Assembly (NCBI GenBank): GCA_963818695.1
Contig: CAWFTG010000009.1
Coordinates: 310,001 to 374,000, forward strand
Length of the DNA stretch: 64,000 nt
Direction of reading: 5' to 3'
Source: AP-15 sp963818695
GTDB lineage: Bacteria > Pseudomonadota > Alphaproteobacteria > ATCC43930 > CGMCC-115725
Below, piece by piece: positions 1 through 7,767 of this stretch. A program made the position numbers and the translations under genes. Numbering within the stretch: the stretch's first letter is position 1; the number at the start of each line of letters is the position of its first letter. Under the pieces are notes generated by a model. The model did not search any database. It saw nothing but the letters and a program-made list of their open reading frames with translations, and had not been told where the DNA came from.

Positions 1-249
1 ATCGAGCACCCCAGCACAGCTCGGGCACAGCACATTCCACGAGAGCTCGAAGAGACCGAGGCGCGCGGCGTGCAGGAACGCGGTGATCGATTTCTCTGCG
101 TCTAAATCCCTTTTCGCCGCAAAATCCAAGACGTTGACGCGGCAGAGGTCGCGATCCGGCGCGTCCCTTACCAGCGTCTCGATTGCATCCACGACGCCGG
201 GATCTGCCGATTGCTGTAAAAGCGGAAACAGGTTTTTGGCTTCGCTCAT
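1..249 (-). CDS. Class III adenylate cyclase-type protein, N-terminal fragment (runs off the window)
   Basis: The reverse strand reads 83 codons without a stop from an ATG at 247-249 to the window edge. The start reads MSEAKNLFPLL and the region includes VLDFAAKRDLDAEKSITAFL, HAARLGLFELSWNVLCP and CPSCAGVLD. I recognise this as the amino-terminal module (often called DUF5939) that precedes the catalytic domain of many alphaproteobacterial adenylate/guanylate cyclases; the Cys-x2-Cys pair suggests a small metal site. The catalytic part lies outside the window, so the cyclase call is from family knowledge. It is divergent from the gene that starts at 373. Confidence 0.75.
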   Translation of the reverse strand, partial: MSEAKNLFPLLQQSADPGVVDAIETLVRDAPDRDLCRVNVLDFAAKRDLDAEKSITAFLHAARLGLFELSWNVLCPSCAGVLD

Positions 250-372
250 CGGGAAAGCTCGCCTTTCATGCGCCACGGATCCGCTGTCGGTGCCATGGGT
301 ATAAAGAATCTGTGAACGGTTATAGGGTTCGGCAAGGTTGCGGCCCCGATCCGTCGTGCTAGCCTCAGCAGT

Positions 373-1263
373 GTGAACCTCGCCCTTTCCCTCGGCGTCG
401 AGCGCGCCGCGATTTTTCATGTCGACGATGTCGGGATGTGTCACGGAGCAAACCGCGGATTTCTCGATCTCGCCGAACGCGGTTTTGTCACCTGCGGCTC
501 GGTCATGGTGCCGTGCCCGTGGTTCCGGGAAATCGCGGAGGCCGCTGCCGCCAATCCGGCGCTCGATCTCGGGGTGCACCTAACCTTGACCAGCGAATGG
601 GAGCGCTATCGCTGGGCCCCGATTTCGACGGTGAGCCGGGCCTCGGGCCTGATCGACGACCACGGTTTCCTTTGGCACGATGTCGCGAGCCTGCGCCGGC
701 ATCTGGTGCCGGAAGCCGCGGAAGCCGAGTTGCGCGCGCAAATCGAGCGCGCGCAGGCCGCCGGGATCAGACCGACGCATATCGACGCGCACATGGCGGC
801 GGCCATGCTGCCCGAGCTGCTCGACTGCCACGTCCGGCTTGGGCATGACTACGGGGTCGTTCCGGTGCTGCCCCGCAAGATCCGTTTCGCGCCCGACCCG
901 CAGAGCTACAACGCGACAGTCGTCGCGCTCGAACGCGCCGGCTTACCGGTCGTCGACCACATTCGCGGCACTTTGCCGGTCGCTACCGAAGCCGTCGAGC
1001 CGGGCTACCGCAAGCTCGTCGAAGAGCTTCCCGCAGGCGTCACCCATTTCGCCCTGCACTGCACTGCGCCGGGCGATATCGAGGCGATCACGCCGCAGCA
1101 CGCCCCCTGGCGGACCAACGAATATGCCCTCTTCGCCTCAGGCGCCGTCGCCGAGTGGTGCGCGGCGCTGGACGTGGTGCCGATCGGCTACCGCGACATT
1201 CAGCGCCTGTGGCGCAACAACAATAGGCGACTCCCGCCGTATTTGAGCACTAGCCTAGTCTAG
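373..1263 (+). CDS. ChbG/HpnK (YdjC-like) family carbohydrate deacetylase
   Basis: The 296-residue product belongs to the YdjC/ChbG/HpnK deacetylases, metal-dependent enzymes that remove acetyl groups from sugars or lipid-linked sugars. Visible motifs are HVDDVGMCHGAN (residues 16-27, with the metal-binding Asp pair), GVHLTLTSEW (about 67-76) and THIDAHMAAAM (about 136-146), all in the expected order and spacing. The start is a GTG; no in-frame ATG lies near the family start, since HVDD begins only 15 residues in. It stands alone between the divergent cyclase fragment and the iron-uptake genes. The substrate cannot be told from sequence; ChbG (chitooligosaccharide) and HpnK (hopanoid) roles are both possible. 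Confidence 0.8.
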   Translation: MNLALSLGVERAAIFHVDDVGMCHGANRGFLDLAERGFVTCGSVMVPCPWFREIAEAAAANPALDLGVHLTLTSEWERYRWAPISTVSRASGLIDDHGFLWHDVASLRRHLVPEAAEAELRAQIERAQAAGIRPTHIDAHMAAAMLPELLDCHVRLGHDYGVVPVLPRKIRFAPDPQSYNATVVALERAGLPVVDHIRGTLPVATEAVEPGYRKLVEELPAGVTHFALHCTAPGDIEAITPQHAPWRTNEYALFASGAVAEWCAALDVVPIGYRDIQRLWRNNNRRLPPYLSTSLV

Positions 1264-1279
1264 GGTCCCCGTAGTGCGG

Positions 1280-1344
1280 GAGAGGCGGATCAATCCGCCT
1301 CTCATTTCCCTCCCCCGCAAGCGGGGGAGGGTTAGAGTGGGGGT
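1280..1344. repeat. Two adjacent perfect hairpins, REP-like intergenic repeat
   Basis: Positions 1280-1290 pair perfectly with 1293-1303 (GAGAGGCGGAT, loop CA). Directly after, 1308-1318 pair with 1321-1331 (CCCTCCCCCGC, loop AA), followed by GTTAGAGTGGGGG. The second hairpin and its tail resemble a dispersed repeat common in intergenic DNA of Alphaproteobacteria. They could also serve as a bidirectional transcription stop after the deacetylase gene, but no T-run follows. Confidence 0.6.
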
Positions 1345-1553
1345 TGATCGGTGAGAGTATCGGTCTTTCTTGGAGGGAAAGCCATGACGTATGGGCATAC
1401 GCCCTCAGCTGCTAAACCCCGGCGAGGCAAAGATTTTGCTTGCCTGCTCGCTTGAAGCCGGTGTATTAGCTGCGACTAAGTCTCATTAGCTCGTCGGCAA
1501 CTTTCGTCATCTTCCTGCTCGGCGCGGTGGAGCGGGATAATCGGAGTATCACG

Positions 1554-1880
1554 ATGCGTCCTATCGCCGGGCTTGCGGCCTTGTTCCTTCTCGCGGTCGT
1601 GGCGCCAGCCCTGGCCGATGACCCCAGTTTCTCGCTTTTATTGAAAAACAACCAGTTTGTTCCAAGTGAGGTCCAGATCCCAGCTGGTGTGAAGGTCAAG
1701 CTCCTCGTGCGCAACGAAAATCCGACCGCTTCGGAATTCGAGAGCAGCCAATTTCATCGCGAAAAGGTGGTGCCCCCCGGCCAGGAAATTACCGTTTTCG
1801 TCGGGCCTCTCGATCCGGGCAGTTACGAATTCTTCGACGATTTCCACCCGCAAACTCGCGGCCATTTGGTCGTCAAGTAG
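1554..1880 (+). CDS. Periplasmic cupredoxin-domain protein of an FTR1 iron-uptake system
   Basis: The 108-residue product starts with a clear signal peptide (residues 1-21, cleavage after APALA), then a single cupredoxin-like beta-sandwich with FVPSEVQIPAGVKVKL and a C-terminal GHLVVK. There is no cysteine, so it is not a classical type-1 copper protein. It resembles the cupredoxin partners of FTR1 permeases (FtrB, or the N-terminal domain of EfeO), which bind or oxidise iron in the periplasm. I chose the ATG at 1554 because GGAG lies 7 bases upstream and it places the signal peptide at the N-terminus; a GTG nine codons earlier is possible. It is 11 bp upstream of the FTR1 gene. Confidence 0.8.
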   Translation: MRPIAGLAALFLLAVVAPALADDPSFSLLLKNNQFVPSEVQIPAGVKVKLLVRNENPTASEFESSQFHREKVVPPGQEITVFVGPLDPGSYEFFDDFHPQTRGHLVVK

Positions 1881-1891
1881 GCAGAACTGAG

Positions 1892-2737
1892 ATGCTGGCG
1901 ACCGCAATAATCGTTTTCCGCGAGGTCCTCGAAGCATCGCTGGTGATCGGCATCGTGCTGGCGGCCAGCCGCGGAGTGCCAAGCCGCGGCGTTTGGGTGG
2001 CGGGCGGAATTGTCGCAGGCGCCGTCGGCGCAGCTCTCGTCGCTGCTGGCGCCGGCGTGATCGCCGCCGCAGTCAATGGCATCGGGCAAGAGCTGTTCAA
2101 CGCCGCAATCCTGTTTACCGCGGTCGCCATGCTGGGCTGGCACAATATCTGGATGAACCGGCACGGGCGCGAGCTGGCTGCGGCCGCAGCCACGCTCGGC
2201 AAAGCAGTGCTCGGCGGAAGTCAGCCGCTCTATGCGCTGGCTCTGGTCGTCGGGATCGCCGTGCTTCGCGAGGGCTCGGAGATTGTTCTCTTTCTCTATG
2301 GGATCGCGATCGCTTCCGGAGCGGGCGGGCTCAGCATGTTGGGGGGTGGGATTGTCGGGCTCGCCGGCGGCGCCGCGGTCGGCGCGCTGATTTATCTCGG
2401 GCTCCTCGCCATCCCATTGCGCCGGCTGTTTGCGGTGACGAGCTGGCTCATACTGCTGCTGGCCGCCGGCATGGCCTCGCAAGGCGCGGCCTTTTTGATG
2501 CAGGCGAACCTTTTACCGTCGCTCGGCAACGATCTCTGGGACACCTCCTCGATCCTGAGCGAGAACAGCATGCTCGGGCTGCTGCTGCACGTATTGATCG
2601 GCTATTCGGCACAACCGGCCGGCATCCAAGTGGTGTTCTATCTCTGCACACTCCTCGGCATCGGCGCCTTGATGCGAATGATGGGGCGTGGACCACCAAG
2701 CGCGTCAAGCCGGCCGGCCACGGCAGCATCCGTTTAA
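1892..2737 (+). CDS. FTR1 family high-affinity iron permease
   Basis: A 281-residue integral membrane protein with about seven hydrophobic segments. Two REXXE-type motifs, the iron-binding signature of FTR1/EfeU permeases, are visible: REVLE at residues 10-14 in the first helix and REGSE at 126-130 in the fourth. Length matches EfeU and FtrC. It follows the periplasmic cupredoxin gene by 11 bp, as in ftrABCD-type operons, so it very likely imports ferric iron delivered from the periplasm. A dedicated ferredoxin-like protein (FtrD) and a P19 protein are not found here. Confidence 0.88.
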   Translation: MLATAIIVFREVLEASLVIGIVLAASRGVPSRGVWVAGGIVAGAVGAALVAAGAGVIAAAVNGIGQELFNAAILFTAVAMLGWHNIWMNRHGRELAAAAATLGKAVLGGSQPLYALALVVGIAVLREGSEIVLFLYGIAIASGAGGLSMLGGGIVGLAGGAAVGALIYLGLLAIPLRRLFAVTSWLILLLAAGMASQGAAFLMQANLLPSLGNDLWDTSSILSENSMLGLLLHVLIGYSAQPAGIQVVFYLCTLLGIGALMRMMGRGPPSASSRPATAASV

Positions 2738-2793
2738 GCTCCACACTTACCCTCCGCCTCTACCGAATTGCTCCTCGCTCTGCGTGAGCAGGC

Positions 2794-3570
2794 ATGGAAT
2801 GGACATTGCGAATGCGTGTCCTTAGCGTCAACACTTGTATCGCCGGTGCGGTTTTGACACTGGCCACCGCGGTTCCGGCCGCGGCGGATTTCAAGGTCCA
2901 AATGCCCGACGCCGAAACCGGAGAGATCGCGATCGAGCCGCTCGGCGACTACGGCCACGACCCGAACCCAGCTCACAGCGGCGAGCTGAGCACGACCCAG
3001 GAATTCGAATACGGGGTCAATGGCTTTTGGCGCACTGAGCTCGAGCTCGAGCAGGGCCGTGACGCGGGGCCCGGACAATCGTATCAGTTCAGTCAGGTCA
3101 CTTCCGAAAATATCTTTCAGTTTACCGAGCGTGGCCAGTATTGGCTGGACGCAGGCTTCTTTGCCGAGTTCGGCAAATCGACGATCCGGGGTGACCCCAA
3201 CGAATTCACCTTGGGACCGATATTCCGCAAGGAAATCTTCGGCACGATCAACACCGTGAACTTGTTTCTGCAAAAAGAAGTCGGCCCCAACTCCGCGTCG
3301 CGTCCGTTTTTCGTGTACGCCTGGGAAACCCGGATCGCCCTCGGCACGCCGATTGAGCCGGGCTTCCAGGCCTATGGCAACCCGAGCGGGTTTGAGGGGT
3401 TCAACTCGCACTGGCCGCAAGACAACCGTATCGGCCCACAGTTGTTCGGTACTGTGTCCAATATTGGTCCGGGCACCCTCAAGTGGAACGCAGGCGTTCT
3501 GTTCGGTGTGACCTCCGCCTCACCGCGCGAAACATTCCGTTGGCAACTTGAATACGAAATTCACTTCTGA
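2794..3570 (+). CDS. Exported protein, probable outer-membrane beta-barrel, downstream of FTR1
   Basis: The 258-residue product has a signal peptide (hydrophobic to about residue 31, cleavage near VPAAA-DF) and then alternating amphipathic strands rich in aromatic residues. It ends in WQLEYEIHF; a terminal Phe after alternating hydrophobics is the outer-membrane assembly signal recognised by BamA. It therefore looks like a small barrel, perhaps of the transporter or copper/iron-resistance porin type, but I do not recognise the family. Position 56 bp after the FTR1 gene on the same strand suggests a shared operon and a role in iron passage. Starts at 2794 or 2812 are both possible. Confidence 0.65.
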   Translation: MEWTLRMRVLSVNTCIAGAVLTLATAVPAAADFKVQMPDAETGEIAIEPLGDYGHDPNPAHSGELSTTQEFEYGVNGFWRTELELEQGRDAGPGQSYQFSQVTSENIFQFTERGQYWLDAGFFAEFGKSTIRGDPNEFTLGPIFRKEIFGTINTVNLFLQKEVGPNSASRPFFVYAWETRIALGTPIEPGFQAYGNPSGFEGFNSHWPQDNRIGPQLFGTVSNIGPGTLKWNAGVLFGVTSASPRETFRWQLEYEIHF

Positions 3571-3727
3571 TCCGATGGAGCTGTGTTCGTGAGCTGTCCT
3601 AACCGTCGGCGTCCCGATCTGAATAAAACCGCAATGGTGCGCGCCTATCCTTTCCAAGGACATCAACGCCGGTACTCGCGTTCGGTATCTGGTCGAACTG
3701 AGCTCGCAGTAGAGGTCGGGAGATGAA

Positions 3728-4148
3728 TTGCCGATCCGAGGGCAGCGTCTCGCGTTTCTGCCGGGCATTGCGCGCGGCGAGGTCTTTTTCTCTACGGGCA
3801 TGAGCGAGCCCGAACTCGGGTCCAGACCTGGCTTCGATCCGTACCTGCGCGGTTGCGGTCGAGGGCGGGTACGAGGTCACCGGCGCCAAGGTGTGGACGA
3901 GCTATGCACACGAGGCGCATTTCGCCATCCCCCTCGTGCGTACCCTGCCAGTCGAGAACGACCGCCGTCGCAGCCTCAGCCAGCTGAACTCGTGCGCCTC
4001 TTGGCGCCGGGCCGCCGCCGCGCCGCAGGCGACCGGTTTGAGGAGGTGCTGGCCCAAACCGTGTTGCACGCCACCTCCTGGACCTTGCGCGGCGCCACCG
4101 GCGAGATCCTGCGCCGCATCATCGCCCCGCGGCCTCGGCCTGCGCTGA
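3728..4148 (+). pseudogene. Decayed acyl-CoA dehydrogenase gene
   Basis: Fragments of one acyl-CoA dehydrogenase lie in two alternating frames. From about 3745 one frame reads LPGIARGEVFFSTGMSEPELGS. After an indel near 3822-3824 the next frame reads DLASIRTCAVAVEGGYEV and TGAKVWTSYAHEAHF, the FAD/substrate-binding middle domain. After a large internal loss, the first frame resumes at about 4040 with EEVLAQTVLHATSWTLRGAT and GEILRRIIAP, the family C-terminus. A last shift near 4128 gives RGLGLR and a stop at 4146-4148. At least three frameshifts and the loss of over 100 codons make it non-functional. Confidence 0.8.
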
Positions 4149-4168
4149 TGGCGACTTCCCGACCTCGT

Positions 4169-4190
4169 AATTCCCGCGAAAGCGGGAATT
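4169..4190. repeat. REP-like hairpin (AATTCCCGC-GAAA-GCGGGAATT)
   Basis: Nine-base perfect inverted repeat with a GAAA loop. It shares the core TTCCCGC-tetraloop-GCGGGAA with elements near 8873 and 45539, so it is a member of a dispersed intergenic repeat family in this genome. Confidence 0.65.
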
Positions 4191-4332
4191 TAACTAAGTC
4201 AGGTCAGCAGGCGCCGGCACCTTGTGGCCAATCATTACCGCTGGGTAGGGCGGATGCTGCGGGACCGTTGCTTCGGGGGGTGACCCTCAGGCGGCAGCGC
4301 CGGCTGCTGCCTTATCTTGCGCGGCAGCGACC

Positions 4333-5370
4333 TCAGCGCCGCTCGATGACCGCGGCGAGCAACTCGGCGGCGCGACGGCACTGATCGCGATCGACGTCGA
4401 GGTGGGTGACGGCGCGCAACGTGCGCACACCAAAGGCGGAGATCAGAACCCCCACCGCTTGCGCGCGTTCGACGATCGCCGCGGCATCCGGCGCACCCTC
4501 CTCCATGTGAAAGATCACGATGTTGGTCTGCACCGTCGCGAGATCGAGCCTGACGCCGCGCAAATCCGCCAGTCGCTCCGCGATGAGCCGCGCATTCTCG
4601 TAGTCTTCACGGAGCCGCGTGAGGTTGTGGTCGAGCGCATAGAGGCCGGCGGCGGCGAGAATGCCGGATTGGCGCATCGCGCCGCCGAACATGCGGCGCG
4701 CGCGCCGGGCGCGCACAATGCCGGCGTAACCGCCGGCGATTAGGCTGCCGACCGGGCAGCCGAGGCCTTTCGACAATGCGACTGAGATGACGTCGAAGGG
4801 CGCTGCCAGCTCGGCGAGGCTCGAGCCGGTTGCTGCGGCGGCGTTGAACAGCCGCGCGCCGTCGAGGTAGGACGCAAGCCCCAGTTCGCGAGCCGCCGCG
4901 CAGACGGCAATGGCGTCTTGCTGCGGAAACACGACGCCTCCGCCGCGGTTATGAGTATTCTCGACCGCCACGACCGTTGTCGGCGGAAAGACGATGTGGC
5001 CGGGCGGCTTGTAAGCGGCCCGCAAAGCGGCCGCGGTGAACAGTCCGCCACGGCCGACGACGGTGAACTGAACGCCGGAATTCGCGGCGGCGGCGCCGGA
5101 TTCGTGCCAGACGATATGCGCCTCGTCGCCGACGACGACCTCGTCGCCAGGCCGCGTCAGGATTTTGAGGCCGATCTGATTGGCCATCGTGCCGCTCGGC
5201 ACGAACAGCGCGGCCTTCTTGCCCAGAAGCTCGGCGACCCGCTCTTGCAGCCGGTTGACCGAGGGGTCTTCGCCATATTGGTCGTCGCCGACCGGGGCCG
5301 CAGCCATCGCCTGGCGCATTGCCGGCGACGGTGAGGTCACCGTGTCCGAGCGAAGATCGATGCGCTCCAC
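4333..5370 (-). CDS. ltaE: Low-specificity L-threonine aldolase (PLP-dependent)
   Basis: The 345-residue product is a fold-type I PLP enzyme that cleaves L-threonine or L-allo-threonine to glycine and acetaldehyde. Family hallmarks are the N-terminus IDLRSDTVTSPSPAMRQAM, GDDQYGEDPSVNRLQ (about 28-42), ALFVPSGTMANQ (54-65), the ENTHNRGGG loop (137-145), the PLP-ring Asp in YLDGARLFNA (168-177) and the Schiff-base lysine in SVALSKGLGCP (Lys201). Length is normal for the family. It lies between remnants of other genes, 11 bp from the GlcG-like remnant on the same strand. Confidence 0.92.
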   Translation of the reverse strand: MERIDLRSDTVTSPSPAMRQAMAAAPVGDDQYGEDPSVNRLQERVAELLGKKAALFVPSGTMANQIGLKILTRPGDEVVVGDEAHIVWHESGAAAANSGVQFTVVGRGGLFTAAALRAAYKPPGHIVFPPTTVVAVENTHNRGGGVVFPQQDAIAVCAAARELGLASYLDGARLFNAAAATGSSLAELAAPFDVISVALSKGLGCPVGSLIAGGYAGIVRARRARRMFGGAMRQSGILAAAGLYALDHNLTRLREDYENARLIAERLADLRGVRLDLATVQTNIVIFHMEEGAPDAAAIVERAQAVGVLISAFGVRTLRAVTHLDVDRDQCRRAAELLAAVIERR

Positions 5371-5381
5371 GGCGGACCCGC

Positions 5382-5640
5382 CTAGTTCAGCTTGTCAGCG
5401 AATTTTTCGATGCCGGCGTTGGCGCATGCCTCGTCCTTCCCGGCGCCGGGAGAGCCGCTCACGCCGATGGCGCCGATCACCTCGTTGGCCGCCTTGATCG
5501 GGACGCCACGCGACCGGAAGTACCGGAGAGAAGACGACACGGGCGAAAGGCTCATTGAAATCCCCGGCAGTCGGCGAGCGCGGCTCCGGCGACCGGCATA
5601 ACCGTTGCCGAAGTCAGGGTCAATGCGCCGGCACTGCCGG
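5382..5640 (-). pseudogene. Remnant of a GlcG/HbpS-family (heme-binding) gene
   Basis: On the reverse strand, one frame near 5573-5629 reads ALTLTSATVMPVAGAALADC and then stops, which matches the exported N-terminal part of GlcG/HbpS-type proteins. Another frame from about 5517 to 5382 reads RGVPIKAANEVIGAIGVSGS followed by DEACANAGIEKF, the conserved C-terminus. The middle of the usual roughly 140-160 residue protein is missing and the frames do not join, so this is a decayed copy with an internal deletion. Confidence 0.65.
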
Positions 5641-5675
5641 CTCGGAGCCAGCGCCGGGGGGCGGCTTGCGGAAGA

Positions 5676-5990
5676 ACAGAACCGAGGCACGCGCAGATCA
5701 GCGCCTATATCGATGATTTCAAATTGCTGATGATCCTGACGCTTCTCGCGCTCCTATTGGAGGTGCCGATGCTCGAACCGATGTTGCGCGACAGGTTGTA
5801 GAGCCGGCACCCTCGTTCCGCTGCTGCGGCGCCCGTGTCGCGAGGGTCGTCACGCTGAGCGGCGCGAACAGAAAGCCCCTCCCCGCGCCCTGGATGATGC
5901 CGTTGATGGCGACGGTCCGGCTGGGCGCGGTAGCGCAGATGACCAGGTCGGCCTGGCCCGCGCTCGGGCGCTTGGCATGTAAAAGGTCGG
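5676..5990 (-). pseudogene. Scrambled remnant of an EmrB/DHA2-type multidrug MFS transporter
   Basis: On the reverse strand, 5990-5762 contains, across two frames, INGIIQGAGRGFLFAPLSVT, APQQRNEGAG and LYNLSRNIGSSIGTS, which is the C-terminal third of DHA2-family drug:proton antiporters. On the forward strand, 5694-5761 reads QISAYIDDFKLLMILTLLAL, which is the last transmembrane segment of the same family but in the opposite orientation. The gene has therefore been cut, inverted and frameshifted. Nothing recognisable lies between about 5990 and 6201. Confidence 0.65.
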
Positions 5991-6201
5991 TTGTCGGCGC
6001 GCAGGCGATTCGCTTCGCTCTGAGGGTTGGGTTGGGAACCGGCTGGATGTGCCGATTGCTCTCGCGCTCTGTGCCGCCGCTGGCGCGCCCTCATCGCCGC
6101 GCCGGCGCGGCGGTGGCGGTTGAGCACTTCTGCGCCTGATAGAGCGAGGGCATGGGTGAAGATGCATGGCGGCGACGAGCCGCTGGAGGTGTCGCCAGGT
6201 A

Positions 6202-6528
6202 TTAGGGCGTCGGCGGGCCCATCTCCTGCACGATTTCCAGAATCTCGCGCGCCCGCGCCGCCCGGTTGCCCCAGACGCGATCGAAATCGGTGACCAGTGG
6301 CCCGATCTTCTCGGAAGCGGTCGCCGCTTGGGCGTCGGCGATGTCGGCGAATTCATAGAAGGCATAATGGACAGCCGGGCTCGTGCGGCTCCAGCACCGC
6401 CAGCCGCGGCGCGCCTCGAAAACCCGGATCGCCCAAGGCAGGTGATCGGTCGCATACCAATGATCGAAGGCTGCCCGGTCGGCCGGATCGGGCACTTCGG
6501 CGCGCACCACGAGACAGCTCTTAGCCAT
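6202..6528 (-). CDS. Small conserved protein of unknown function
   Basis: The 108-residue product begins MAKSCLVVRAEVPDP and has YATDHLPWAIRVFEARRG in its first half. Size and alternating strand/helix pattern suggest a dimeric alpha-beta barrel of the EthD or antibiotic-biosynthesis-monooxygenase kind, but I do not recognise a named family. I chose the ATG at 6526-6528 because GGAGGAAACCGC lies immediately upstream, a near-ideal ribosome site; the open frame itself extends 35 codons further. It follows the MetX-like hydrolase on the same strand after a 144-bp gap. Confidence 0.7.
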   Translation of the reverse strand: MAKSCLVVRAEVPDPADRAAFDHWYATDHLPWAIRVFEARRGWRCWSRTSPAVHYAFYEFADIADAQAATASEKIGPLVTDFDRVWGNRAARAREILEIVQEMGPPTP

Positions 6529-6557
6529 GCGGTTTCCTCCAGAAGCTGGCGATAGAA

Positions 6558-6635
6558 GGTTGTCGAGAGAAGTATCGATTCCCGGCTCGGATCGGAAAGA
6601 GTTTCTGCTCCCCGTAAATCTCTTCCTCGACAACC
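6558..6635. repeat. 10-bp inverted repeat in an intergenic gap
   Basis: GGTTGTCGAG at 6558-6567 is inversely repeated as CTCGACAACC at 6626-6635, with 58 bases between. It lies between the end of the MetX-like hydrolase gene and the start of the small conserved gene. It could be an operator or chance. Confidence 0.3.
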
Positions 6636-6672
6636 CGGCTTGACGGCCCGATTGCGTCGCGGCTCTTCGGCT

Positions 6673-7698
6673 TTACCGCGCTAAAAGCTCCTTGACGGCG
6701 CGGTCGATGAAATCGTCGTCCTCGCGGTTCTGCGTCGGGTTGCCGGCGCGGTGGCCCCAAATCGACGGGATCGGGCGCAATTCGGCGCGGCGCATGTACG
6801 CAACCTCGCGTTCGTTGTCGGCGACTGTGAAATAGAGGTCGGTCGTGCTTGGCATGATCAGCGCGTCGGCCGAGATCGCGCCGAGCGCCTTGGCGAGATC
6901 GCCGCCGTACAGCTCGTTGGCGCTGATGTCGGCGTGCTGCCAGGTCCAGATCATCGCCAGCAGGTTGTCGGCGTCGCGGCGCAGGTAGTTGGCCTCCCAG
7001 CCGGCGATCAGAAAATCCTCGAGCGAGGAAAAGCCGATCGTGCGCCAGAGCTCCTCGCGGTAGAAGGCTTGGCTCAGCGCCCAGCCGGCGTAGATCCGGC
7101 CCATCGCGCGCAGTCCGCGCACCGGCGGCTCCGCGAAATAGCCGTCGCGCCAAGCCGGGTCGGCCATCAGCGCGTATTTGATCCCTTGCAGAAAAACCTG
7201 GTTGTGCGGCGCGGTTCGCGCGCTGCCGCAGACGACGGCGATCCGCTCTACCATTTCGGGATAGAGCGCCGCCCAGTGGTAGGCCTGCTGGCCGCCCATC
7301 GACCAACCATAGACGAGGGCGACGCGCTCGATGCCGAGCTGCTCGGTCAACAAACGCTGTTGCATCCGCACGTTGTCGGCTACCGTCACGCCCGGGAAGC
7401 GGCCGTGATGATGCGGCGGCCCGACGTTGCTCGGCGAGGACGACAGGCCGTTGCCGAGCATGTTCGGGATGACAATGAAATAGCGCTCCGGGTTGAGCGC
7501 GCAGCCCGGACGGATCAGCCATTCCGTGTCGTAGTGTTGGGCCCCGTAAGAAGTTGGGTACACGATCACATTGCCGCGCGCGGCATCGAGCCGGCCGTAT
7601 GTCTTGTAGGCGAGCTGTGCACTTCGCAATGTCAGCGCGGATTGCAGTGCTACATCGCCGAGCTCGAAGGTTTGGTAATCGGGTAAGGTCATCCACAC
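6673..7698 (-). CDS. Alpha/beta-hydrolase related to homoserine O-acetyltransferase (MetX-like)
   Basis: The 341-residue product has the MetX-type alpha/beta-hydrolase fold. The nucleophile elbow is VYGWSMGGQQAY with Ser133, the acid lies in MPSTTDLYFTVADNE and the base in IWGHRAGNP near the C-terminus. Upstream, VYPTSYGAQHYDTEWL and IPNMLGNGLSSSPSN match the oxyanion region of the family. True MetX proteins keep stricter motifs around the acyl-CoA site, so this is more likely a paralogue of unknown substrate than the methionine-pathway enzyme. It is divergent from the LLM oxidoreductase gene at 7768. Confidence 0.75.
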   Translation of the reverse strand: MWMTLPDYQTFELGDVALQSALTLRSAQLAYKTYGRLDAARGNVIVYPTSYGAQHYDTEWLIRPGCALNPERYFIVIPNMLGNGLSSSPSNVGPPHHHGRFPGVTVADNVRMQQRLLTEQLGIERVALVYGWSMGGQQAYHWAALYPEMVERIAVVCGSARTAPHNQVFLQGIKYALMADPAWRDGYFAEPPVRGLRAMGRIYAGWALSQAFYREELWRTIGFSSLEDFLIAGWEANYLRRDADNLLAMIWTWQHADISANELYGGDLAKALGAISADALIMPSTTDLYFTVADNEREVAYMRRAELRPIPSIWGHRAGNPTQNREDDDFIDRAVKELLAR

Positions 7699-7767
7699 TT
7701 CCTGCTTCGTCCGCGAGCCTCAGCGGTAATGATACGGCTTCCGCGGCGAAGAGTGGAGTGACCGGGA

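Noticed and set aside
83..304. Plus-strand open frame of 73 codons at the window start
   Set aside because: It is the shadow of the minus-strand cyclase N-terminal region, whose conserved residues are plain in the other direction.
2734..3420. 228-codon minus-strand frame opposite the outer-membrane protein gene
   Set aside because: No recognisable motif; the plus-strand frame has a signal peptide, barrel pattern and C-terminal Phe.
6521..6633. N-terminal extension of the small conserved gene at 6202 by 35 codons
   Set aside because: A near-ideal GGAGGAAACCGC sits directly before the inner ATG, and the extension is basic and unstructured.
6521..7696. 391-codon minus-strand frame overlapping the MetX-like gene
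   Set aside because: Arg/Pro-rich shadow one frame off the real gene, which has the full catalytic triad.
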